Below, one piece after another: positions 1 through 7,361 of a stretch of DNA of 64,000 nucleotides. The translations under genes were made by a program, and so were the position numbers. The notes beneath the pieces were generated by a model that saw only the letters and a list, made by a program, of their open reading frames with translations, made no database searches and was not told the origin of the DNA. The DNA is from Butyrivibrio sp. YAB3001. Lineage in GTDB: Bacteria > Bacillota > Clostridia > Lachnospirales > Lachnospiraceae. The first letter of the stretch is position 1. Each line of letters opens with the position of its first letter. The DNA lies in contig NZ_FOKR01000021.1 of assembly GCF_900112195.1 (NCBI RefSeq), positions 1 through 64,000 of the forward strand, read 5' to 3'.

Positions 1-984
1 AGCATCTTTATCGGCGATAGCAGCATCCTTTTTGGCAATAGTGGCATCTTTATTAGCAAGCTCTTCATTCGCAGAATCCAGTTCTTCCTGAAGTTCATCA
101 ATCATATATTTAACTGTATTACGGTCAAGTTCTGCAAGTTCTTTAGAATACATATTAATCACCCTCTCGACATTGAGACATATATCATAAAGGTCTTCAT
201 ATAACGTTCTGAAATATGGATATTTCTCGATAAGCTTGATAATATACTCAGGTTCGTCACACCCGAGGAAGGTTAGCCAGGCATCAAGCTCACAGTTTAT
301 ACCTTCATTTTCATTATGGAGCTTTTGCAGGAAAATATCAATCGGGATGAAGATATAATTTTGCAGCATATTTAGATGGATGCCGGTGTCAGAAGTGGTG
401 GAAAAACGGTGAATGTAAGTATCAGGATAATCATTAAAGCTTGAAAAGCTGTTTTCAAAGAATACAATGGTATAAACTGGAGCAATATCTTTATAACTAA
501 AGTGTTCCTTTGCCTGATCCTTAAGTCGCTTGTACTGACGTAGGAGTAGGTCTGCCGAGTAGCAGGAGGCTCTTTCACCAGCGAATTTATAACCGATTTT
601 TTGGACTTCGATATTGGCTATAGTGTGGTCTTCCAGTTCAACGACAATGTCTGTGATTATGAGGGATGTTTCATCACCAATTCTGGTGCTGTCGTTGGGA
701 AGAACCATTTTGACTTTTACTTTTTTGTCCAGGATTACGCTTAATAGGTTTGAGAGTCTTTCTGGATCATACTCAGGATTGAAAATCTCCTTGAAATAGC
801 TGTCATAGAGCATCTTGGCGCCGCGGTTTCCTGTGCACATATCCAAAAAGGATTTCTGCTGGTAGGATTCCCAGCTTTCGTATTTTTCTTTGAGGATATC
901 GTCAGCATTAATCTGCTGCAAAATCTGTTCTCTGGTCTGAATGTTGCTGAAATAATCTGATAATTTGTTATTATTTTTGTTCAT
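1..984 (-). CDS. Rpn-type PD-(D/E)XK nuclease/putative transposase, C-terminus cut by window edge
   Basis: Reading the minus strand from the ATG at 984 gives an open frame of 328 codons that runs off the window. It is closely similar along its length to the protein at 2834-3922. A PD-(D/E)XK-type core is visible: Asp112 in LIITDIVVEL, then Glu126 and Gln128 in IANIEVQKIG. The N-terminal signature YDSYFKEIFNPEYD (about 60-73) is typical of Rpn recombination-promoting nucleases. The visible C-terminus becomes a heptad repeat (KDATIAK, KDAAIAD), so a coiled coil probably continues outside the window. Rpn proteins are DNA endonucleases that stimulate RecA-independent recombination; the role of this copy is inferred from the family. 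The start matches that of the paralogue. Confidence 0.85.
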   Translation of the reverse strand, partial: MNKNNNKLSDYFSNIQTREQILQQINADDILKEKYESWESYQQKSFLDMCTGNRGAKMLYDSYFKEIFNPEYDPERLSNLLSVILDKKVKVKMVLPNDSTRIGDETSLIITDIVVELEDHTIANIEVQKIGYKFAGERASCYSADLLLRQYKRLKDQAKEHFSYKDIAPVYTIVFFENSFSSFNDYPDTYIHRFSTTSDTGIHLNMLQNYIFIPIDIFLQKLHNENEGINCELDAWLTFLGCDEPEYIIKLIEKYPYFRTLYEDLYDICLNVERVINMYSKELAELDRNTVKYMIDELQEELDSANEELANKDATIAKKDAAIADKDA

Positions 985-1213
985 TTTTGTATTGCTTAAT
1001 ATAGTTCCTTCCTTGTTTTTTGGGTAATAACTTAAGCTTGCAAGCAATAGTTGGAATATATGGCGAAAACGCCAAAGTAAGAGGTTGGCATAAGAATTTT
1101 AGATAATTATTTTGCCAACAAAGTAGATAATATCACAGATTTAATCGAACGCGCAATCGAACAAAAGATTAATGTTTTCTGTAGATAGTGATTTTATCAT
1201 GAGATATGAAAAG

Positions 1214-1262
1214 GTACTTGTACATGTTGAGGAAAATCCTCAGTATTGTACAAGTACTTTTT
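1214..1262 (+). terminator. Hairpin with T-rich tail
   Basis: The arms GTACTTGTACA (1214-1224) and TGTACAAGTAC (1247-1257) are perfectly complementary. An inner TGAGG/CCTCA stem lies around an AAAAT loop, and TTTTTATG follows. It looks like a rho-independent terminator. No plus-strand gene ends just upstream, so it may be left from a lost gene. Confidence 0.6.
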
Positions 1263-1352
1263 ATGTAATTACGCTTTTGGGATTAACGACTAATTATGTT
1301 TCGTCTTGTGGATGTTCAGAATCAATCTGTTTAAATAATTAATCAAGCTACG

Positions 1353-1402
1353 TGCCTGTCACTTTTAACAATTTGTAAACACTTGTTCGAAAGTGACAGG
1401 CA
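1353..1402. repeat. 13-bp inverted repeat of the TGCCTGTCAC type (REP-like)
   Basis: TGCCTGTCACTTT (1353-1365) is perfectly complementary to AAAGTGACAGGCA (1390-1402) across a 24-nt loop, followed by TTTTATTT. The motif resembles REP-like palindromes acted on by Y1-type REP transposases in Firmicutes, but no such transposase is in the window. It could equally be a terminator. Partial echoes occur at 2526-2537 and near 2660-2670. Confidence 0.5.
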
Positions 1403-1508
1403 TTTTATTTGATGATATAATCCGTATTCTAGGATAAGTTATTGCGTTGCTGTATTTGTTAAAGGATATGGGGAGTAGTATAATTAAGAGGAGAGACACA
1501 GGTCTTTC

Positions 1509-2504
1509 GTGGGAACTGATGAGGGAGTAATGGAAGAACTGACAGGACTGGGGAAGACGATTTTAGGAACCGACCAGGATAAGATATATTTGGATCTGAC
1601 AGTGAAGAATATACTGGCATATAAGCCGCTGCTTGCAAGGATATTCAAGGAAGTTGTATATGAATGCCGCGATATGAGCTGCGAAGAGATTGAGAAATGT
1701 ATCGAAGGAGAAGTGCTGGTCAACAGTGTTTTTGTTGATGGTGGACTTACTAATGCAGGAGAGAGAATTGACGGCCTGAGTACGGAGTCATATCTTAATG
1801 GAGAAGGTCTTGACAGATATGATGTTCGCACATACCTCAGAATTCCTGGGGATACAGAGACCGAGTGTATAAAACTTCTCATTAATGTAGAGGCGCAGAA
1901 TGAAGACAAGCCGGGGTATGATATACCGCTCAGAGCATTGTTCTACTGCTGTAGAATGATATCTGCCCAGCAGGGAGTAGAGTTTACTACAGATACAGAC
2001 GATCCAGTGAAGTATGGGAATATTAAAAAGGTATATTCCATATGGCTGTGTACAGAAACGGCTCAGTGCAGGGCGAATTCTATTGAGAAGTATGATATTA
2101 AAAGGGAATTCGTTGTAGGCAGTAATTCAGATGATCCAAGATATGACATAATGACAGCAGTCATTATAAATATTAGTGAAAAGCATGATACTCAGGGAAG
2201 TAATAACGAGTTGATCCATCTGCTGACAGATTTATTTGATGAGAGGATAAAAGGTGCAGACAAGGTGGTGAAGTTAAAAGACACATATGGGCTTAAGCTG
2301 ACAAGGGAAGTGGAAAGTGAGGTGTCAGAAATGTGTACGTATGCGACAGCGATGGAAAACAAGGGCATAGAGAAAGGACTTAAGGCATTGGTACAGAGTC
2401 TTAAGGGATATATTGGGGATTTTGAGTCTCTTTATGCTGCTGTCATAAAGAATGAAGAGTACAGCAAGGTAACAAGAGAACAGGTAATGAAGTATTACCG
2501 ATGA
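1509..2504 (+). CDS. Divergent PD-(D/E)XK nuclease-family protein
   Basis: 331 residues from a GTG at 1509, preceded by GAGGAG about 15 nt upstream; an in-frame ATG at 1530 is the alternative. I do not recognise a named product. The middle has the PD-(D/E)XK pattern: Asp105 in RYDVRTYLRIPG, then Glu128 and Gln130 in KLLINVEAQNE, like the Rpn proteins on either side but with little other similarity. The C-terminus is helical with no coiled-coil repeat. The position between Rpn genes suggests a second nuclease/transposase-like family in the same island. Function is inferred from the motif and the neighbours only. Confidence 0.65.
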   Translation: MGTDEGVMEELTGLGKTILGTDQDKIYLDLTVKNILAYKPLLARIFKEVVYECRDMSCEEIEKCIEGEVLVNSVFVDGGLTNAGERIDGLSTESYLNGEGLDRYDVRTYLRIPGDTETECIKLLINVEAQNEDKPGYDIPLRALFYCCRMISAQQGVEFTTDTDDPVKYGNIKKVYSIWLCTETAQCRANSIEKYDIKREFVVGSNSDDPRYDIMTAVIINISEKHDTQGSNNELIHLLTDLFDERIKGADKVVKLKDTYGLKLTREVESEVSEMCTYATAMENKGIEKGLKALVQSLKGYIGDFESLYAAVIKNEEYSKVTREQVMKYYR

Positions 2505-2553
2505 CTGTTGTGGACCCACGTGTATTTCACTTTTAACAATAAAGGAATTCATA

Positions 2554-2691
2554 ATGACAATAAGGGATAAGATATTCGATAAACTTGAAGAAATGAATAT
2601 GACCCAGAAAGCTTTTTCTGAGAAAACAGGTATAGCAGAGAGTACAATAAGAGGATATGTACCAGTCACCGCATATGTTGTAAGAAGATGA
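2554..2691 (+). pseudogene. Truncated XRE-type helix-turn-helix fragment
   Basis: A 45-codon frame with RBS AAAGGAA about 7 nt before the ATG. The first 35 residues look like the start of an XRE/Cro domain: MTIRDKIFDKLEEMNMTQKA, then a recognition-helix segment KTGIAESTIRGY. The frame then runs into PVTAYVVRR and stops, in DNA resembling the tail of an Rpn gene. It is therefore most likely a regulator gene cut off by a rearrangement, though a short expressed peptide is possible. Confidence 0.55.
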
Positions 2692-2722
2692 AAAAAAGTA
2701 TTTCTGCACAGAAGCTTTTTGA
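2682..2722 (+). pseudogene. Remnant of an Rpn-gene 3' tail
   Basis: In the frame starting at 2682 the DNA reads KKMKKSISAQKLFD. This nearly matches KKMKNGISAQKLLD near the end of the Rpn remnant at 4132-4620. The match runs directly into the 77-bp repeat at 2721, whereas in the other copy about 140 bp separate the two. A deletion has apparently joined them. Confidence 0.55.
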
Positions 2723-2797
2723 TAGCCGTCTGAGTTTGTTGGAGAACAATGTTAGTATAAGTTTTTCTGGCAGATTGAGGCGGCTATTTTGTTATAA
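2721..2797. repeat. 77-bp hairpin repeat, copy A
   Basis: Nearly identical to 4698-4774. The ends GATAGCCG and CGGCTATT can pair (7 bp ATAGCCG/CGGCTAT), making a long hairpin whose 3' end is T-rich. Both copies sit downstream of Rpn C-terminal sequence, so it is probably a terminator or the end sequence of an Rpn module. Confidence 0.7.
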
Positions 2798-2803
2798 TGA
2801 TAA

Positions 2804-2823
2804 AGGCCGCTTATAGGCGGCCT
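2804..2823. terminator. Terminator hairpin after the minus-strand Rpn gene
   Basis: AGGCCGC (2804-2810) and GCGGCCT (2817-2823) form a GC-rich stem with a short loop just beyond the stop of the gene at 2834. On the minus strand TTTATCATT follows, so it can end that gene's transcript. Confidence 0.65.
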
Positions 2824-2833
2824 GTAAATAACA

Positions 2834-3922
2834 CTAATCATTTATTGCTTTGTACTTTGCAAGTTCAGCTTGGAGCTCAGCGATAGTTTTTTCATTATCA
2901 GCAATGGTAGTATATGCTGTATCGAGCTGTTCCTTGGTGGTACCGAGTTCTTCTTTGGTGGTATCGAGCTGTTCCTTGGTGGTACCGAGTTCTTCCTTAG
3001 TATTATTTAGCTCTTCCTTTGCGGTATCAAGCTCTTCCTGGAGTTCATCAATCATGTATGTAACAGTATTACGATCAAGGATTTGAAGTTCTTTTGAAAA
3101 CATTTCCATCCCCCTCTCTACGTTTAGACATGTTTCATAAAGGTCATCGTAAATAACTTTGAAACGTGGGTATTTCTGAATTAGCTGCACGATATACTCA
3201 GGTTCATCACACCCAAGGAAAGTAAGCCATGCGTCAAGGTCACTACGTATATCATTATTATGAAGATTGGTAAGAAAAATATCAACAGGAACAAAGATAA
3301 AATTTTGTAACATATTGAGGGTAATTCCGGTATTTGAGGTGGTCTGGAAGTAATGTACATAGCATTCTGGATAGTCAAAAAAGATACTTGGACTGTTTTC
3401 CATAAATACGATAGTATAGACTGGATGAACATCTTTGTAAGTGAATAGCTTCTTTCTCTGGTCTCTTACCCGCTTGTATTGACGAAGCAAGAGGTCAGCA
3501 GAGTAGCATGACGCTCTTTCACCTGTATAAGCATAACCAATCTTTTGAACTTCGACGTTGGCGATGGTTCCACCTTCCAGCTCAACAACGATATCGGTAA
3601 TGATAAGCGAGCTCTCATCGCCAAGGCGGGTTGTATCATTTGGGAGAACCTCCTTCACTTTGACTTTTCTTTTCATAAAGGTGCTAAGCATATCTGATAG
3701 GCGGTCTGGGTCATACTCGGGGTTTAGGCCCTCTTTAAAATAGGCGTCGTAGAGCATCTTAACACCTTTTGCGCCGGTACAGATTTTCAGGAATTCCTTT
3801 TGCTGCTCTTCGTTCCATGAATTGAAGGTAGTCAGCAGCTTAGGGGTTGAACAGATTTCTGCCAGGAGTTCATTTTCGGTTCTTAGAACCGGAAAATGTT
3901 TCTTTAATAAATTATTTTTCAT
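2834..3922 (-). CDS. Rpn-type PD-(D/E)XK nuclease/putative transposase with heptad-repeat tail
   Basis: 362 residues from the ATG at 3922, chosen because AAAGGA lies about 8-10 nt upstream and the start matches the paralogue at 984; a start at 3952 would lack an RBS. The core shows Asp110 in LIITDIVVEL and Glu124/Gln126 in ANVEVQKIGY, with the Rpn N-terminal pattern LYDAYFKEGLNPEYDPDRL. From about residue 290 the protein becomes a coiled coil made of TKEELGT/TKEQLDT heptads, encoded by a 42-bp tandem repeat (2919-3002). Rpn proteins cut DNA and promote recombination; here that is a family inference. The gene is flanked by Rpn remnants. Confidence 0.88.
   Translation of the reverse strand: MKNNLLKKHFPVLRTENELLAEICSTPKLLTTFNSWNEEQQKEFLKICTGAKGVKMLYDAYFKEGLNPEYDPDRLSDMLSTFMKRKVKVKEVLPNDTTRLGDESSLIITDIVVELEGGTIANVEVQKIGYAYTGERASCYSADLLLRQYKRVRDQRKKLFTYKDVHPVYTIVFMENSPSIFFDYPECYVHYFQTTSNTGITLNMLQNFIFVPVDIFLTNLHNNDIRSDLDAWLTFLGCDEPEYIVQLIQKYPRFKVIYDDLYETCLNVERGMEMFSKELQILDRNTVTYMIDELQEELDTAKEELNNTKEELGTTKEQLDTTKEELGTTKEQLDTAYTTIADNEKTIAELQAELAKYKAIND
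2919..3002. repeat. Two tandem 42-bp units inside the Rpn gene
   Basis: GTATCGAGCTGTTCCTTGG starts at 2919 and again at 2961, giving two nearly identical 42-bp units with degenerate flanking units. Each encodes two heptads of the coiled coil. In-frame slippage would change the length of the tail. Confidence 0.8.
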
Positions 3923-4131
3923 TAAATAATTCCTTTCTTGTGTTACTGTCATGGATTTGTGTGGCTAAACAGCCGCGAAAATAGAAAGCAACAGATATTT
4001 TTGATGGCTCAGAAATGAGCAACAAAACAAGGTTACCATAAAATTCTTAAGATTTACCGTCGAAAATTATTAATTTTTCTACAGAATTTAAAATTATATA
4101 TTGCTTTATATGTGGCTGCGTATATGCTAAG

Positions 4132-4620
4132 ATGAAGCATACTCGGGGAAGTTATTATATTACCGGGAAGAAAGTTCTTTTCCCAACGCAGGTGATTGTA
4201 TCTTCGAAAGTAAATCCTGAAGAGCATGAGTGGCTGAGGTCACTTACGAGTAAAATGGATGAAGCGGTTGGAGAGCGACTTGTAATGTCTGCTAATGATC
4301 TGACCGATAAAGATGACAAAGAGAATGCGGATTCGGTGCTACAGTTGGCACTGGCAGAAAATGATCTGTTGTTTGAGAGAATGAAGGAGAAACGGGGTAT
4401 GTGTGAGGCATTAAGAACACTTATGAAACCGGAGATAGATAGTGCTAGAAGTGAAGGTAAGGTTGAAGGAAAGTTGGAAGGAAGAACCGAAGGCGCTACT
4501 GAATTAGCAACTGCGGTTAAAAAGATGAAAAATGGTATTTCTGCACAGAAACTTCTAGATGAAGGATTTGATCCTAATATAGTGAAGGCAGCGCAGGATT
4601 TGTTTGAGGAGTTTTCTTGA
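4132..4620 (+). pseudogene. C-terminal remnant of an Rpn-type gene
   Basis: 162 codons open from an ATG at 4132. From about residue 17 the sequence matches the C-terminal part of Rpn proteins as I recall it: FPTQVIVSSKVNPEEHEWLR, the stretch AERLV-like to ENADSVLQLALAEN, MCEALRTLMKPEID, the low-complexity GKVEGKLEGRTEGATE, and the tail ISAQKLLDEGFD. The whole N-terminal catalytic half (Asp...Glu-x-Gln) is missing and no RBS is obvious, so this is a truncated remnant rather than an active nuclease. It could still yield a stand-alone C-terminal product, as described for some Rpn genes. Confidence 0.7.
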
Positions 4621-4697
4621 GCTATTTTACCATGGGTATGGGATGTAGAGAATATAATTAGATACATGCGTAAGGTGAATCATTCTTGAGTCAAATA

Positions 4698-4774
4698 GAT
4701 AGCCGTCTGAGGTTGTTGGAGAACATTGCTTGTGTAAGATTTTCTGGCAGATTTAGGCGGCTATTTTGTTATAA
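4698..4774. repeat. 77-bp hairpin repeat, copy B
   Basis: Second copy of the element at 2721-2797, with only a handful of differences. It starts GATAGCCGTCTGAGG and ends GGCGGCTATTTTGTTATAA. It lies about 80 bp after the Rpn remnant. Confidence 0.7.
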
Positions 4775-4854
4775 ATGTGTTAATATACATGGGCGGGCAA
4801 TGTTATTTAGCTAATTGTCTTGCTTTTGTTAGATTTGGGATGATTACAAGTTAC

Positions 4855-4870
4855 CGCTCAGTAATGAGCG
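4855..4870 (+). promoter_or_regulatory. Small stem with GUAA tetraloop in the MATE leader
   Basis: CGCTCA-GTAA-TGAGCG makes a perfect 6-bp stem closed by a GNRA-type tetraloop, 18 nt before the start of the possible leader peptide. It may stabilise or regulate the leader RNA. I do not recognise a known riboswitch. Confidence 0.4.
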
Positions 4871-4888
4871 CGTGATAAGAGGGGAATA

Positions 4889-4921
4889 ATGAATAAAGAA
4901 GGAGTTTGGGTATTGGAATGA
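4889..4921 (+). CDS. Possible 10-residue leader peptide overlapping the MATE start
   Basis: ATG at 4889, preceded by GAGGGG, encodes MNKEGVWVLE and stops at a TGA that overlaps the ATG of the MATE gene (ATGA, 4918-4921). The coding sequence contains GAAGGAG, the apparent RBS of the MATE gene. That arrangement permits translational coupling or ribosome-stalling control. It could also be coincidence. Confidence 0.35.
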   Translation: MNKEGVWVLE

Positions 4922-6285
4922 GAGATCCACTTATTGCCATAAGGAATGGGGAAAAGCTTACATTGAGGGACGAGATAGGACTTATTTTAAAGCTAAGTTT
5001 TCCTGCAATTCTGGCACAGATATCATCAATAATAATGCAGTACATAGATGCTTCTATGGTAGGGCATCTTGGAGCTAATGCGTCAGCATCAATCGGTCTT
5101 GTTTCAAGCTCAACATGGCTCTTTGCCGGTATCATGACTGCGGCAAGCATGGGATTTTCTGTTAAAGTTGCCCATAAGATAGGCGCTAAGGATGATATAA
5201 GCGCAAGGAATATAGTTAAATGGGGACTTGCAGTAACAGTTATATTTGGTATTGTTTTATCTTTTATCTGTTCAATAATCAGTATTTTCCTTCCGGGGTG
5301 GATGGGCGGAGATATTTCAATTCAGAAGGATGCATCGAGGTATTTCCTTGTATATGCATTGTCAATGCCCTTCAGAGAGCTACTGATGGTTTCACAGGGA
5401 ATGATTCAGTCAAGCGGAAATATTCGAATTCCCAGTATTCTCAATGTAATCATGTGTGGACTTGATGTTATTTTTAACATGATATTTATACCAAGGTTTG
5501 GGGTGCTTGGCGCTGCGCTTGGAACAGCTCTTGCCATTGTTATAATTTCTTTTATCATGCTGTATATACTCTTAGTAAAATCAGAGAAATTAAGCATTAT
5601 TGGCAGAAATGATGGACAGAATGCAGGATTACAAGATTTTATTAAAACAGAGGTGCCTGATGCCCTCAAGATTGCGATACCTGTTGCTATTGACAATATC
5701 ATCATGGGATTTGCTTATGTTGCATTTACAAGAATTGTTTCACCCTTTGGAACTACATCCATAGCAGCAAACTCTTTTTCCATAACAGCAGAAAGTCTTT
5801 GCTACATGCCGGGATTTGGAATAGGTGTTGCTGCAACAACGATAGTGGGGCAGTGCATAGGTGCAGGCAGACGTAAGACTGCAAAGAGATTAGGATGGAT
5901 GGCAGTACTTCTTGGAATGTCTATAATGGGCCTTAGCGGCGTTCTCATGTGGATATTTGCTCCGCAGATGATAGGTCTTTTGTCTCCGGATGAGGAAATA
6001 AGAACTTTGGGGACCATAGTCCTTAGGATAGAAGCGTTTGCAGAGCCATTTTACGGTGCTTCAATTGTTGCGGCAGGAGTATTCAGGGGAGCAGGTGAGA
6101 CGCTTCTATCAAGCGTTTTAAATCTATTTAGTGTATGGTTTGTTAGGATTCCACTGGCAGCTTTTCTTGGCTCATTTTGGGGACTGAAAGGTGCCTGGAT
6201 TGCGATGGCAACCGAACTGTGCGTAAGAGGAATTCTTTTCCTTGTAAGGTTGTTATTGTGGAATGAAGGAAAGAAAAATAAATAA
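4918..6285 (+). CDS. MATE-family multidrug/Na+ antiporter
   Basis: 455 residues from the ATG at 4918. GAAGGAG at 4898-4904 supports this start, and a TTG at 4906 would be too close. The protein is almost wholly hydrophobic with about 12 membrane segments in two similar halves. Family features include LSFPAILAQISSIIMQYIDA and GHLGANASASIGL near the N-terminus and GVAATTIVGQCIGAGRRKTA in the second half. MATE proteins expel cationic drugs or metabolites in exchange for Na+ or H+; the substrate cannot be read here. The gene stands alone with its own terminator. Confidence 0.9.
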   Translation: MRDPLIAIRNGEKLTLRDEIGLILKLSFPAILAQISSIIMQYIDASMVGHLGANASASIGLVSSSTWLFAGIMTAASMGFSVKVAHKIGAKDDISARNIVKWGLAVTVIFGIVLSFICSIISIFLPGWMGGDISIQKDASRYFLVYALSMPFRELLMVSQGMIQSSGNIRIPSILNVIMCGLDVIFNMIFIPRFGVLGAALGTALAIVIISFIMLYILLVKSEKLSIIGRNDGQNAGLQDFIKTEVPDALKIAIPVAIDNIIMGFAYVAFTRIVSPFGTTSIAANSFSITAESLCYMPGFGIGVAATTIVGQCIGAGRRKTAKRLGWMAVLLGMSIMGLSGVLMWIFAPQMIGLLSPDEEIRTLGTIVLRIEAFAEPFYGASIVAAGVFRGAGETLLSSVLNLFSVWFVRIPLAAFLGSFWGLKGAWIAMATELCVRGILFLVRLLLWNEGKKNK

Positions 6286-6296
6286 TCGTGGATTCT

Positions 6297-6334
6297 AAAG
6301 GAAGGCTTTGATGGTGAATAAGGCCTTCCTTTTG
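6297..6334 (+). terminator. Terminator after MATE gene
   Basis: AAAGGAAGGC (6297-6306) pairs with GCCTTCCTTT (6323-6332) around a 16-nt loop, directly downstream of the MATE stop and ending in T residues. Confidence 0.8.
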
Positions 6335-6427
6335 TGGTGTAAAGTAAAGGATATGATTGGTATGCAATAAAGGCAAGGTGAAAAGTTCAGGTAATTGTAG
6401 AATTAAAGATGGACATCTGTGGGACAA

Positions 6428-6468
6428 ATCGTTATATAATTATAATGAATAATAATCGCTATAACGAT
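6428..6468. promoter_or_regulatory. Operator-like dyad and -10-like TATAAT before the TraX-family gene
   Basis: ATCGTTATA (6428-6436) is the exact reverse complement of TATAACGAT (6460-6468). A TATAAT lies between the arms at 6441-6446 and the gene starts 39 nt downstream. The spacing is wide for one dimer, so a two-site operator or chance in AT-rich DNA are both possible. Confidence 0.35.
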
Positions 6469-6506
6469 AATAATATAATAAATGAACACTAATCATAGGG
6501 GGACAG

Positions 6507-7247
6507 ATGTCTGATACAGATAAAAAGAAACTCGGGCTTAGCGGAAATGCTCTAAAAATTATAGGAATCATCGCTATGACAATCGACCATATTGCATGGA
6601 TGGGAATTGAGACATATGCGCAGGCGGAAACACCAATGCAGATAGGATTACATATTATTGGGCGACTGACTGCTCCTATTATGTGTTTTTTCGTGGCAGA
6701 GGGATATTATCATACCCATGATTTCAAAAAATATCTAGTTAGAGTGGCTGTACTTGCAGTGGTAAGTCATTTTGCTTTTTGCTATTTTAATATGTCTGAT
6801 TTTAATCCATTTACTAATCTAATCTTTAATGCCACAAGTATAGCATGGCCGCTGATGTGGGGACTGATTCTTTTAAAGGTATGGGATATGGAAAGGTTTT
6901 CTGTGTGGCTTAAAGTAGTTATCACAATTGCAGCATGTATACTTACTGCCACATCTGACTGGAGCTGTGCAGCTCCTCTTGCAATCCTGCTTATGGGGCG
7001 CTTTCGCGGAAATTTCTATAAACAAATGCTTTACATGATGGCAGTTGTAACATTGTATGCCATAGCATTTTTTATCATAAATAATCATATTTACGGAATG
7101 ATCCACATGGCATGTTGGTTCACGGTTCCGTTGCTATCCTTATATAACGGGGAGAGAGGGAAACTTAAGTGGCTTGGTAAGCTGTTTTACTGGTATTATC
7201 CGGTACATATGGCGCTCATAGGGTTGCTGGCGCGGGTGATAATGTAA
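6507..7247 (+). CDS. TraX-family integral membrane protein
   Basis: 246 residues, ATG preceded by AGGGGGAC. About eight hydrophobic segments. The start, LSGNALKIIGIIAMTIDHIA, and the internal IGRLTAPIMCFFVAEGYYHT are characteristic of the TraX family (PF05857), acyltransferase-like proteins named after the F-pilin acetylase. The ending FYWYYPVHMALIG also fits. No conjugation genes are nearby, so in this setting it is more likely a chromosomal acyltransferase-like protein acting on an envelope component; that is inference. Confidence 0.85.
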   Translation: MSDTDKKKLGLSGNALKIIGIIAMTIDHIAWMGIETYAQAETPMQIGLHIIGRLTAPIMCFFVAEGYYHTHDFKKYLVRVAVLAVVSHFAFCYFNMSDFNPFTNLIFNATSIAWPLMWGLILLKVWDMERFSVWLKVVITIAACILTATSDWSCAAPLAILLMGRFRGNFYKQMLYMMAVVTLYAIAFFIINNHIYGMIHMACWFTVPLLSLYNGERGKLKWLGKLFYWYYPVHMALIGLLARVIM

Positions 7248-7290
7248 AAACATATTAAAAATGATGAATGATAGAAACTGGAGGCAGAAG

Positions 7291-7359
7291 ATGACTGCAA
7301 GTGAAACAATCTCTCTTTTTGCTATACATAAATTGGCATTATTAATCAGGGTATTATAA
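7291..7359 (+). CDS. Possible 22-residue small ORF
   Basis: ATG at 7291 with a strong GGAGG about 7 nt upstream encodes MTASETISLFAIHKLALLIR and two more residues before TAA. It fills the gap between the TraX-family gene and the convergent reductase gene. I do not recognise it. The good RBS is the only support. Confidence 0.3.
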   Translation: MTASETISLFAIHKLALLIRVL

Positions 7360-7361
7360 AA

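Larger units (their letters stand above)
985..1508. other. Gene-free stretch between divergent Rpn-type genes
   Basis: No convincing gene lies here. It separates the minus-strand Rpn gene from a plus-strand relative. It holds two inverted repeats (1214-1257 and 1353-1402, listed separately). A short open stretch without a start codon at about 1098-1187, ending in INVFCR, could be the tail of a decayed gene, but I cannot assign it to a family. Confidence 0.5.

Noticed and set aside
1484..1909. 141-codon minus-strand frame opposite the divergent nuclease gene
   Set aside because: Serine-rich shadow of the plus-strand gene; no RBS or family motif.
2919..3002. 42-bp tandem repeats considered as a CRISPR-like array
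   Set aside because: The units are contiguous, in frame and encode coiled-coil heptads; there are no spacers.
4155..4667. 170-codon minus-strand frame opposite the Rpn remnant
   Set aside because: The plus-strand reading has clear Rpn motifs; the minus reading is a low-complexity shadow.
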